The position numbers and the translations under genes are program-made. Shown in pieces: positions 25,095 to 33,885 of a DNA stretch of 64,000 nt. The notes under the pieces are model-generated. The model was not told where the DNA came from, searched no databases, and worked only from the letters and a program-made list of their open reading frames with translations. Position 1 is the first letter of the stretch. Every line of letters begins with the position of its first letter. The DNA is from an uncultured Bacilli bacterium. GTDB lineage: Bacteria > Bacillota_I > Bacilli_A > RF39 > UBA660. Where the stretch lies: NCBI GenBank assembly GCA_934130375.1, contig CAKOXW010000001.1, positions 372,001 through 436,000 on the forward strand. The letters run 5' to 3'.

Positions 25095-25667
25095 CTAATC
25101 TAAGTTTAATTTCTTATTTATAATTTTACTTACAATAAACATTATTATTATAATAATACCTACTTTTATTAATATCATTGGATTTTTTAATGCTTCAATT
25201 AAGGATGTTCCAACATAACCCCAAAATGCTACTAATGATATTTTACCAATCATTAATGCTGGCAAAAACTTATTTACTTTCATATTTGATACTCCTGCTA
25301 CAATATTTACTAAAAAAGCAGGTGTTATCGGAAGTGAAATTAATAGCACTAAATTTGAAAATGACATCTTATCTATCATTGTTAATAATTTATTTGCAAA
25401 CTCATATTTTCTTAATTTTCTATCTACAATACCCTTAAATATTGTTTGAAATAAATAATATGATATCATGCATCCAATAATTGTAAATATCCATGATATT
25501 AAAAATCCAATTACATAACCATAATTAACACAAAGTACAGTTATAAATAAACCAAGTGGAAGTGGTGGGATGATAGATTCTGATACTATAAGAAGACAAT
25601 CAAGCATCATACCTAAAGACCCAGTTGTTGTAATTAGATTAATAATAAAATCATATATCGCATCCAT
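25095..25667 (-). CDS. VTT-domain (TVP38/TMEM64, DedA-like) membrane protein
   Basis: About 190 residues, start chosen at the ATG after GGTGATTAAA. Several membrane helices surround SESIIPPLPLG and LPITPAFLVNIVAG, the paired re-entrant motifs of the VTT/DedA superfamily, whose members move lipids (for example undecaprenyl phosphate) or maintain membrane potential. The specific substrate is unknown. Confidence 0.85.
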   Translation of the reverse strand: MDAIYDFIINLITTTGSLGMMLDCLLIVSESIIPPLPLGLFITVLCVNYGYVIGFLISWIFTIIGCMISYYLFQTIFKGIVDRKLRKYEFANKLLTMIDKMSFSNLVLLISLPITPAFLVNIVAGVSNMKVNKFLPALMIGKISLVAFWGYVGTSLIEALKNPMILIKVGIIIIIMFIVSKIINKKLNLD

Positions 25668-25689
25668 TTTAATCACCATTATTATTATG

Positions 25690-26130
25690 TTATTTTATAA
25701 TCATTTTATCAGTTTCTAAACTATCAAAATACAAATGATTATTATCCATATTCAAACTCTTAATAAGTTTTATCTTATCAGTCTCAAAACCAATTTCCCT
25801 ATCTAATTTAACTCTCAATTCACTTAATACTCTAAGTAATAACTTATCCTCTGCAATAACTTTAGTATCTTTTATAATATAAGCATACTTCCTTAGAATT
25901 TCATCTTGTAAACTTTTAGGAATATTCTTAGTATAAATATCATTTATATTGCCACATTTAGGACATATCCATTTAAATCTAACAACTTCGCAATTATCCT
26001 CATAATCTAAAACAGGAATAATATCACTATCATTAAACTTAATTAAATCACTACATCCCCATTCAATACCAGTTAACCCTGTTATTTTAGTATCAATATT
26101 TTTAACACAGCACATACCAATAAATTGCAT
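25690..26130 (-). CDS. Hypothetical protein with a CxxC pair, 146 aa
   Basis: The start is at the ATG after GGTGGGAATT. It has CPKCGN near residue 60 as half of a zinc site and CC near the N terminus (MQFIGMCCVKN); the remaining part is helical and charged. I do not recognise it. No membrane segment. It lies next to the dinD pseudogene. Confidence 0.65.
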   Translation of the reverse strand: MQFIGMCCVKNIDTKITGLTGIEWGCSDLIKFNDSDIIPVLDYEDNCEVVRFKWICPKCGNINDIYTKNIPKSLQDEILRKYAYIIKDTKVIAEDKLLLRVLSELRVKLDREIGFETDKIKLIKSLNMDNNHLYFDSLETDKMIIK

Positions 26131-26168
26131 AATTCCCACCTAACAATAAAATTATAACATAAATATTA

Positions 26169-26981
26169 TTACTTTAATATATTTTTATGCTCTAACTCCT
26201 TTAAACTTTTATTAGGCCTTTCCATCTCCTCAGGCATCGTACCACCATTTTTCTTAATAACATTTCTAATATTCTTACCAATTTCATAATGAGTAATATT
26301 ACAATTATTCTCACCTTGTACATTATCATTTTTTAACTAATGCTTCAGTTTGTGAAATTCTAAATAAATTTGCAATAAGTTCATCACTACACATATTATC
26401 AAGTATGACACTCCATACCTAAGTCCTTTTCTCTTTGCAATATCATTTGCAGTTTCACCATTATATAATCCCCTATATCCATAATTATGAAACCTATCAA
26501 AATTTCTAACACCAGCATTCCTTGCTGTTATATTTAAAGAACGATTTCCCTTTTTAGTAAGATTTCTTTGATAAAGTCTTTTCTCATCTTCAGTTAAACT
26601 ACTATACTCCTTTTCACTCAATTCCTGCAATCTAGTTTGTATCGCAAAATAAGTTTGTGCGAGTGCGATTACCTCTTTTTTAGGGTTACCATTCATAACA
26701 ATTAAGTAACACGCATATCTTGACAATTTATAATCTTTTACTTCTCTTGTTGCACCTTTTGCTAATTTTATCATTTTGCGTTGTACCGCAAAATGATCAT
26801 CTACATTATATTTACTTTCATTGCAAGCAATTTTAGCTCTTTCAATTAAATCACTTATACTTCTCCATTGACAATATCCCAATACTTTTTGTAATTCTCT
26901 TGCCAACCAATATTCAACACCAAACTCATCAAAATGTTTTATATCATCAAATATTTTTTCAGTATATTTCTTTTCTATCAT
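26169..26981 (-). pseudogene. dinD: DinD-like (DNA damage-inducible protein D) gene, two frameshifts
   Basis: The start follows AATGGAGGAAATA. The first ~190 residues read as DinD/BRO-type (HFDEFGVEYWLARELQKVLG, then FAVQRKMIKLAKGA and SRYACYLIVMNGNPKKEVIA). After KGLRYGVS the frame is lost by one missing base near 26405; the correct continuation is ILDNMCSDELIANLFRISQT in the next frame. A run of six A near 26335 then has one base too many, after which NVQGENNCNITHYEIGKNIR and the usual ending KELEHKNILK are readable to the stop. DinD inhibits RecA filaments in Escherichia coli. The product here would be truncated. Confidence 0.8.
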
Positions 26982-27213
26982 TATTTCCTCCATTTTCAAT
27001 TTACATTTATTCACATTTTATCAAGCAAGAATATGTTAATATTATGTAAACCATTTTGGTGGAGCCGACAAATTGGTTTAGTACAATTCAGCCATATTTT
27101 GCAAGCATTTTTACCATTACATTTTTTCACTTTTTATTTTTGTTGTACTTTTGTAATTTATTTATTAATCTAACAAACATATTTATAATTACAAATCATG
27201 TCAACATTTGTAC

Positions 27214-27241
27214 ATCATTTTCCTGACGTCGGGAAAATGAT
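27214..27241. repeat. 28-bp near-perfect palindrome in the gap upstream of dinD
   Basis: ATCATTTTCC and GGAAAATGAT face each other around TGACGTCG, itself nearly palindromic. There is no T-run, and the GC-rich centre is unlike its surroundings. It may be an operator or a recombination site. The rest of 26982-27358 holds no gene that I can support. Confidence 0.5.
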
Positions 27242-27358
27242 CCAAATCAATTTAGTCTTGGCTTTACTATTATTTTATTCTTAATTCCCTCCTTTCTAAA
27301 AATACTCTCTATATGTTTATTCCCTAAAACTTTTAAATTTCCCCTAAAAAAATAAAAA

Positions 27359-27390
27359 AAGATAAAGTTTTTTATAAATTACTTTATCTT
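27359..27390 (-). terminator. Terminator of the nrd/trxB operon
   Basis: AAGATAAAGT and ACTTTATCTT form a 10-bp stem with a 12-nt loop; on the minus strand TTTTTTATTTTTTT follows. Confidence 0.85.
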
Positions 27391-27445
27391 ATAATAATAT
27401 TAATATTACTTAAGCCCAAGACTACACATAAAAAGAAAAAAAGGA
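27391..27445. repeat. 3'-end intergenic repeat, copy 3
   Basis: Core ACTTAAGCCCAAGACTACAC directly between the trxB stop codon and the terminator. Confidence 0.55.
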
Positions 27446-27449
27446 GAAA

Positions 27450-28349
27450 TTACTCCTTATCTAAATAATCTATTGCTGATAATGCTGCTATCGTACCATC
27501 ATTTACTGCAGTTGTAAGTTGTCTTATCTTCTTATCCTTAACATCACCTGCAACAAATACACCATCCATACTAGTTGTACATGAATTATCTGAAGATATA
27601 TACTTATAATCATTTAAATCAACTATACCATCTAAGAATTTAGATTGAGGCACTAAACCAATTGATATAAACATCGCATCAGTATCTATTTTAATATCTT
27701 CACAAACATTATTTATAACTATTGCTTTAAGTTCATCTTCACCAATAATTTCTTTAACAACACTATTATAATATATTTCTACATTATCTTTTTTCTTTAA
27801 CTTATCACCAAGAACTTTCTCACCAGTTAAATCACTAAGGTTTTGTATAACATATACTTTCTTACAAATATCTGATAAAGTCATTGCATTTACTATTGCA
27901 GAATTACCTCCACCAATAACACACGCTATCTTATCTTTATAAAAAGCTCCATCACACGCTACACAAAAATGTATACCATTACCAATTAACTCAACTTCAT
28001 TTGGAAGACCAAGTAATCTGTATCTAGCACCTGTTGCAATAATAACTGATTTTGCTTTAAAACTAGTATTCTCACATATTACTTCCTTAATCTTACCACC
28101 TTTAATACTAGTTACTTCCTCAAGTTCAATATCTCCACCCAAATTAATTACTTGATCATACATATTACCTGTTAATTCAGCACCACTAATACCAATATAA
28201 CCTGGGTAATTTTCAACAAGTGGAGAAGATGATATTTGACCACCAATATTCTCTTTTTCAATAATTAATACTTTTTTTCCTGCTCTAAGAGCATAGATGG
28301 CTGCAGTCATACCTGCAGGACCACAGCCAATTACTATAATATCATACAT
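27450..28349 (-). CDS. trxB: Thioredoxin reductase-like flavoprotein
   Basis: 299 residues, family length. FAD-binding GCGPAGMTAAIYALRAG at residue 8, redox motif FCVACDGAFY (CxxC), NADPH-binding GGGNSAIVNAM, and the C-terminal FAD motif GVFVAGDVKDKKIRQLTTA. It passes electrons from NADPH to a thioredoxin or glutaredoxin-like partner. Two bp separate it from nrdD, whose product carries a fused CPNC thioredoxin-fold domain, an obvious candidate substrate. Confidence 0.92.
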   Translation of the reverse strand: MYDIIVIGCGPAGMTAAIYALRAGKKVLIIEKENIGGQISSSPLVENYPGYIGISGAELTGNMYDQVINLGGDIELEEVTSIKGGKIKEVICENTSFKAKSVIIATGARYRLLGLPNEVELIGNGIHFCVACDGAFYKDKIACVIGGGNSAIVNAMTLSDICKKVYVIQNLSDLTGEKVLGDKLKKKDNVEIYYNSVVKEIIGEDELKAIVINNVCEDIKIDTDAMFISIGLVPQSKFLDGIVDLNDYKYISSDNSCTTSMDGVFVAGDVKDKKIRQLTTAVNDGTIAALSAIDYLDKE

Positions 28350-28351
28350 TT

Positions 28352-30718
28352 TTATTTATGCTCCTCTATATATTTTTTAATATTAGATAAATTATTAATT
28401 CTCTCTACATTATTATCTTTAACTGCTACTAAAGTAGGCGCTTGTTTAACTCCAAGATTAATAGTTAAATCCTTATTTTCTTCAGCATCTACCCATTCAT
28501 ATTCCATTTTTGCTTTCTTTAATAATTCTTTAGCCATCTTACAATTTGGACATGTCTTAGTTCCAAATAACATTAATTTATCAGGACTATCACATTTACT
28601 TATTTCCTCTTTAGTATCTTCATAATAATCTTTACCATTCAACTTAGACTTATTTAAATCATATGTTTTTCTTTGCTTAAATTCTTCTGTCTTACCTGCA
28701 TTCCAGTTCTTAACTGGTCTATAATAACCAGTAATTCTACTATATATTTCAGTTTCCTTACCACATTTTGGGCAAATATTTACTTCACCATTTATATAAC
28801 CACAACTTTCACATACTGAATAAGTAGGGCTCATTGTATAATATGGTAACTTATAATTTTCAGCAATCTTTCTTACAAGTTCAGCACAACTCTTCCAATC
28901 TTTTAATCTTTCACCTAAGAAAGCATGGAATACTGTACCAGATGTATATAATGTTTGTAATTCATCTTGAATATCTAGTGCTGAGAAAATATCTTCAGTA
29001 TAAGATACTGGTAAATGAGAACTATTTGTATAATAAGGAACACCATCACAATCACCTGCTGTAATAATTTCTGGATATCTTTCTTTATCATGTTTAGCAA
29101 GTCTATAAGTAGTAGATTCTGCTGGAGTTGCCTCTAAGTTATATAAATCACCATATTCTTCTTGATAATCAGATAATTTTTCCCTCATGAAATTTAAACA
29201 TTCCTTAGCAAACTTTTGTGTCTCTTCATGAGTTAAATCAGCTCTTAACCATTTAGCATTTAAACCAACTTCATTCATACCAATTAAACCAATTGTTGAG
29301 AAATGATTATCAAAAGATCCTAGATACCTTTTTGTATACGGATATAAACCTTCCTTTAATAATTTAGTAATTACATTTCTCTTTACTTTTAAACTTCTAG
29401 CAGCAATATCCATTATTTTTTCTAATCTCTTATAAAAATCCTTTTCATCAGTTGCTAAGTACGCAATTCTAGGTAAATTAATTGTAACAACACCAACAGA
29501 CCCAGTTGATTCACCTGATCCAAAGAAACCACCTGATTTCTTTCTTAATTCTCTTAAGTCAAGTCTTAATCTACAACACATACTTCTAACGTCACTTGGT
29601 TCCATATCACTATTTATATAGTTAGAGAAATATGGAGTTCCATACTTAGCAGTCATTTCAAATAATAATTTATTATTCTCTGTTTCTCCCCAGTTAAAAT
29701 CTCTAGTAATTGAATATGTTGGAATTGGATATTGGAAACCTCTACCATTCGCATCTCCTTCAATCATAACTTCAATAAATGCTTTATTTATCATATCCAT
29801 TTCTTTTTGGCAATCTTTATATTTAAAATCTACTTCCTCACCACCAATAATTGCATTTAATTCCGCTAAATCATTAGGCACTGTCCAATCTAATGTAACA
29901 TTAGTAAAAGGTGCTTGAGTACCCCATCTTGATGGTGTATTAACTCCATATATAAATGATTGAATACATTGTTTAACCTCTTTATATGATAATTTATCAA
30001 TCTTAACAAAAGGCGCTAAATAAGTATCAAATGAAGAGAATGCTTGAGCACCAGCCCATTCATTTTGCATAATACCTAAGAAATTAACCATTTGATTACA
30101 TAATGTAGATAAATGTTTTGCTGGACTACTAGTAATCTTACCAGGAACTCCTCCTAAACCTTCTTTAATTAATTGCTTTAAACTCCAACCAGCACAATAA
30201 CCAGTTAACATAGATAAATCATGAATATGAATATCAGCATTTCTATGTGCATCGGCAATCTCATCATCATATACTTCACTTAACCAATAATTAGCAGTAA
30301 TCGCACCTGAATTACTTAATATTAATCCTCCTACTGAATAAGTAACAGTAGAATTTTCTTTAACTCTCCAATCAGTAACATTAACATAACTATTAACTAT
30401 TTCTTTATAATCTAATAAAGTAGTCTTAATATTTCTAATCTTTTCATGCATTTTTCTATACAAAATATATGCCTTAGCAACCTCAGTATAACCACTTTTA
30501 GATAATACTGCCTCAACACTATCTTGAATATCTTCAACACTTATAACATTATTCTTAACTTTAGGTTCAAAATCAGCAGTAACTTTTAACGCTAAAAAAT
30601 CAACTATATCATCATTATAATTAACTTCCTCTGCTTCAAATGCTCTTCTTATTACATCACATATCTTATCCATTTCAAAAACAACTGTTTTTCCACTTCT
30701 CTTTTTAACTTTATACAT
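28352..30718 (-). CDS. nrdD: Anaerobic ribonucleoside-triphosphate reductase fused to a glutaredoxin-like domain
   Basis: 788 residues. N-terminal ATP-cone (KKRSGKTVVFEMDKICDVIR), NrdD barrel (ADIHIHDLSMLTGYCAGWSL), zinc site near residues 630-650 (CESCGY, CPKCGKE) and the glycyl-radical segment SRITGYYRPV. After about residue 705 a separate thioredoxin-fold domain follows (LMLFGTKTCPNCKMAKELLK ... KQAPTLVAV), about 80 residues beyond the family's usual end. It reduces ribonucleotides to deoxyribonucleotides without oxygen. The fusion suggests that reducing power comes from the TrxB encoded 2 bp downstream instead of from formate. Confidence 0.94.
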   Translation of the reverse strand: MYKVKKRSGKTVVFEMDKICDVIRRAFEAEEVNYNDDIVDFLALKVTADFEPKVKNNVISVEDIQDSVEAVLSKSGYTEVAKAYILYRKMHEKIRNIKTTLLDYKEIVNSYVNVTDWRVKENSTVTYSVGGLILSNSGAITANYWLSEVYDDEIADAHRNADIHIHDLSMLTGYCAGWSLKQLIKEGLGGVPGKITSSPAKHLSTLCNQMVNFLGIMQNEWAGAQAFSSFDTYLAPFVKIDKLSYKEVKQCIQSFIYGVNTPSRWGTQAPFTNVTLDWTVPNDLAELNAIIGGEEVDFKYKDCQKEMDMINKAFIEVMIEGDANGRGFQYPIPTYSITRDFNWGETENNKLLFEMTAKYGTPYFSNYINSDMEPSDVRSMCCRLRLDLRELRKKSGGFFGSGESTGSVGVVTINLPRIAYLATDEKDFYKRLEKIMDIAARSLKVKRNVITKLLKEGLYPYTKRYLGSFDNHFSTIGLIGMNEVGLNAKWLRADLTHEETQKFAKECLNFMREKLSDYQEEYGDLYNLEATPAESTTYRLAKHDKERYPEIITAGDCDGVPYYTNSSHLPVSYTEDIFSALDIQDELQTLYTSGTVFHAFLGERLKDWKSCAELVRKIAENYKLPYYTMSPTYSVCESCGYINGEVNICPKCGKETEIYSRITGYYRPVKNWNAGKTEEFKQRKTYDLNKSKLNGKDYYEDTKEEISKCDSPDKLMLFGTKTCPNCKMAKELLKKAKMEYEWVDAEENKDLTINLGVKQAPTLVAVKDNNVERINNLSNIKKYIEEHK

Positions 30719-30726
30719 AAATCCTC

Positions 30727-31404
30727 CTACAAATCTCTAAAATATATATTTTTATTATTAATTTCATTTTTCATTTCAACTAATTCATTCTCATTAAAAG
30801 AACTTAAATTTCTATTAAATACATCATTACTATTCTTAAAATTTTGAATATAATAATTTGAATTACTACTTATATAACTAAGTATTTCTTTTATATCTTG
30901 AGTACTATGAAATTCTTTTACAATAGTAGTTCTAAACTCATAATCAATACCACTATTTTCTATAATACTAATACTTTTCTTTATATTATCTATATTAACT
31001 TTAACACCACTAGTAATATCATACTTAGAATAAATATTCTTAATATCCATTGCAATATAATCAACTAATTTTAAATCAATTAACTGTTTTAATAACTTAG
31101 GATTACATCCATTAGTATCAATCTTTACTAAATACCCTAAATCCTTAATCTTCTTAATATAGTCCTTTATATCAGCATGAATTAGTGGTTCACCACCAGT
31201 AATACATACTCCATCTAAAATACCTATTCTCTTTTTTAAGTATTCATAAATACTATCAAAACTAATTTCATTATAATTATTAGTAACTAATCCAGAATTA
31301 TGACAAAAAGGACATCTTAAATTACAACCACTAGTAAATATTGTACACGCTACTTTATCAGGATAATTAAGTAGTGTTAATTTATCAAAACCACTAATTT
31401 TCAT
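30727..31404 (-). CDS. nrdG: Anaerobic RNR-activating radical SAM protein
   Basis: 225 residues. The iron-sulfur/SAM motif FTSGCNLRCPFCHNSG (a CxxxxxC variant reading CNLRCPFC) comes at residue 26, followed by ITGGEPL. This is the NrdG2-type activase that installs the glycyl radical on NrdD. It lies directly before nrdD and overlaps the NrdD-like paralogue upstream by 11 bp. Confidence 0.93.
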   Translation of the reverse strand: MKISGFDKLTLLNYPDKVACTIFTSGCNLRCPFCHNSGLVTNNYNEISFDSIYEYLKKRIGILDGVCITGGEPLIHADIKDYIKKIKDLGYLVKIDTNGCNPKLLKQLIDLKLVDYIAMDIKNIYSKYDITSGVKVNIDNIKKSISIIENSGIDYEFRTTIVKEFHSTQDIKEILSYISSNSNYYIQNFKNSNDVFNRNLSSFNENELVEMKNEINNKNIYFRDL

Positions 31405-33289
31405 ACTTTATCCTTATAAACCCTAGATTATTATCTACAGCACTCTTTAATATCTCAGATATATATTTATAAGTAGCATTCTTTCTTACTTTAACTACAT
31501 AATTAAATCCACCATTAGAGTAATACTCAATATTACTAATTGTTTTTAAATCATCTATATATGAAGATAAATTCCTATATTCTAAGTTCATACCATATAT
31601 TGACTTATCAATCGCATTAAAATATTTTAAAACCTCATAATCACTAGTTTCACTTAATACAAAATTAAGTTTAAACTCATTAGAATAACTATTACACTTA
31701 TCATTTAAATATTTAAGTACCTCTTCTAATTTATCACTACAATCAAGATTTAATAAAGCCTCATACAATCCAGAATAACCAATTTCTAAGGTACCATTTT
31801 TATATACCTTCCTTACTTTTTTATCCTCTAACTTAGAACTATCCATAAGTGTATTATATTTAAATAAATAATCATAATTCTCTTTAAATCTACTAGAAAT
31901 ATATTCAAATCTTTGAATTAATTCATTTCTAACTAATTCTAAGGTATTATCTAAATTACTATAGAAACTAGATAAATCTTTACTCTTTAAACTAAGTCTT
32001 GCAAGATTAATAGTAGTCTTATAAATATTCATCCTACCAACACTAGTTGAATATCTCTCTAATATATTCTCAGCAATCCTTAAACCATTAGAGAAATACT
32101 CTACTTCATATTTATAATTATCATTACTATTAAATAACTTATTATAACTTGCATTAAAACTTACACATATATTTTTCTTAAGACATATTAATTTAGAAAT
32201 AAAATCTAAATCATTACCCTTATAAATAGTAGAAACATGTACTAAAGTATCAATTTCATTTATACATTCAAAATATAAATCAGTTATCAATTTCCCTTCC
32301 TTAGAGTAACAAGTACCAATACTTATACTATAAGAAGATTCCAAATCATTATTTAAAATACTTAAATACCTCTTAATATCATTTTTTAACATATTCTTTA
32401 ATTTTAAAATACTAAGATTATAAGCATAATCAAATATTTTTCTAGTTCTTTCATTTAAATAATTATCAAAATCATTATAATTTATAAAAATAGTAGATAA
32501 TTTATTAATTTCTTTTACAATACTCTTAATATTTATGTAATCAATAAATCCTTCTAATTCTAAGAAATTATATAAATTCTCTTCAAATATTTTTTTAAAC
32601 TTATATATCATATAAGGCTCAAGCAAATAATCAAATGATGGTATTAAAACCTCTTTTAATACTTCCTTTTTCGTACCAATAGAAATATCAGTTAATATAT
32701 CAAAATAATTATCATAATCTTCAATATTAGTTAAATCTAAGCATACATACCTTGGAATACCAAGTACATAATAATCTAAATCATGTATATATATAATTCC
32801 CTCTTGATACATTCTTGTATATTTAGAATCAATTAAGTACGCTAGTGAATACTCAGATGATATTGTTTTACCAAAATTATTAAGCATTTCTCTTTTAGTA
32901 CTCTTATTATCATCCTTAGCGGTAAGTACTAGTTTCTCAGTTGCTTTTACAAACTTATGCTGTTGCTTTTTCTCAAACACTTCACGAGACGCTGCTCTTT
33001 TAATTCTATAATCATTAAAAGCATTATATACATTTAAATATTTCTCTTCTTTTAAAATATTCTCAATTATATCTTGAATATCTTCAACATTAATAGTCTT
33101 TCTATCACTATACAAACTTTCTATTCTATCAAGTACTTTACCATAAATAATATTAACCTTGTCCTCCATATTTTCAGTATACACATCATCAAATGCACTC
33201 TTAATGGCAACAGCAATTTTACTACCATTAAAAGATACCCTTTGACCGCTACGTTTGACAATAGTTAATTCATCAAATACACTACTCAC
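31394..33289 (-). CDS. NrdD-like paralogue with ATP-cone, without zinc site or glycyl radical
   Basis: 631 residues from a GTG start that follows GGGAGGTGGAAT; ATGs upstream would precede the binding site. The N-terminal ATP-cone is clear (VKRSGQRVSFNGSKIAVAIK), and GIIYIHDLDYYVLGIPRYVC matches the NrdD segment IHIHDLSMLTG. The remainder is diverged. There are no CxxC pairs near the C terminus and no R-x-x-G-Y radical motif; the protein ends LGFIRIKYEN. It cannot be a functional class III reductase. An allosteric or structural partner of NrdD, or a diverged relic, are possibilities. First gene of the nrd operon. Confidence 0.8.
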   Translation of the reverse strand: MSSVFDELTIVKRSGQRVSFNGSKIAVAIKSAFDDVYTENMEDKVNIIYGKVLDRIESLYSDRKTINVEDIQDIIENILKEEKYLNVYNAFNDYRIKRAASREVFEKKQQHKFVKATEKLVLTAKDDNKSTKREMLNNFGKTISSEYSLAYLIDSKYTRMYQEGIIYIHDLDYYVLGIPRYVCLDLTNIEDYDNYFDILTDISIGTKKEVLKEVLIPSFDYLLEPYMIYKFKKIFEENLYNFLELEGFIDYINIKSIVKEINKLSTIFINYNDFDNYLNERTRKIFDYAYNLSILKLKNMLKNDIKRYLSILNNDLESSYSISIGTCYSKEGKLITDLYFECINEIDTLVHVSTIYKGNDLDFISKLICLKKNICVSFNASYNKLFNSNDNYKYEVEYFSNGLRIAENILERYSTSVGRMNIYKTTINLARLSLKSKDLSSFYSNLDNTLELVRNELIQRFEYISSRFKENYDYLFKYNTLMDSSKLEDKKVRKVYKNGTLEIGYSGLYEALLNLDCSDKLEEVLKYLNDKCNSYSNEFKLNFVLSETSDYEVLKYFNAIDKSIYGMNLEYRNLSSYIDDLKTISNIEYYSNGGFNYVVKVRKNATYKYISEILKSAVDNNLGFIRIKYEN

Positions 33290-33421
33290 ATTCCACCTCC
33301 CTCTACGATACATAATCATTATAATATAGTTCTAAATATATTGCAATGTTTTTTTTTAGATTTTTTTAAGTTTTACAAAAATGGTATTTTTACATTTTAC
33401 ATTTTTTTGGAAAAAAAACAA

Positions 33422-33460
33422 AAAAATAAAAACTGTGTCCAAACACCAGTTTTTATTTTT
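33422..33460. terminator. Strong hairpin in the divergent nrd/DUF4176 intergenic region
   Basis: AAAAATAAAAACTG and CAGTTTTTATTTTT form a perfect 14-bp stem with an 11-nt loop. On the minus strand T-rich sequence with 7 and 8 T follows. No gene ends here on either strand, so it is either an attenuator of the nrd operon (leader between about 33461 and 33600) or the end of an unannotated small RNA. I see nothing else in 33290-33609. Confidence 0.6.
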
Positions 33461-33609
33461 GTTAGCAAAAAGATTTAAAACTATTAAAATCATTTTTTCA
33501 ACACGAATCATTAATATTTACTTTTTAATAATAACACACTTTAATATTATTTTAAAGTCTTTTCTATTTCTTTTATTAATGATATAATTTATATAGTTGG
33601 AGGCAAGAT

Positions 33610-33885
33610 ATGAATACTTCAAATATAAAAAAATATTTACCACTTGGTACGGTTATAACTATTAAAAACAATGATTTTTTCTATATGATTGTAGGATATA
33701 CACAAAAAATTAGTGATAAAACATATGATTATATAGTTGTTAAATATCCAGTAGGTTTTGTAGATTTTAATACTTTAACGTTTTTCAATCATGACAATAT
33801 TGAAGAAATTATCTATTTAGGAAGTTATAATGATAAAATGAATAAAATATTAAAACAAATTAAAGAAAACGAGGTGAATTTATGA
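33610..33885 (+). CDS. DUF4176-like protein, type VII secretion associated
   Basis: 91 residues with start after GGAGGCAAGAT. KKYLPLGTVITIKNNDFFYM, then MIVGYTQ and YDYIVVKYPVGFVDF are the typical pattern of DUF4176 proteins found in type VII secretion (T7SS) and LXG-toxin loci. It overlaps the next gene by 4 bp. No EssC or other T7SS core gene is in the window. Confidence 0.8.
   Translation: MNTSNIKKYLPLGTVITIKNNDFFYMIVGYTQKISDKTYDYIVVKYPVGFVDFNTLTFFNHDNIEEIIYLGSYNDKMNKILKQIKENEVNL

Noticed and set aside
27040..27130. tRNA-like or structured RNA near GGTGGAGCCGAC
   Set aside because: No cloverleaf pairing or CCA end could be drawn; only an imperfect inverted repeat of TAAACCA type.
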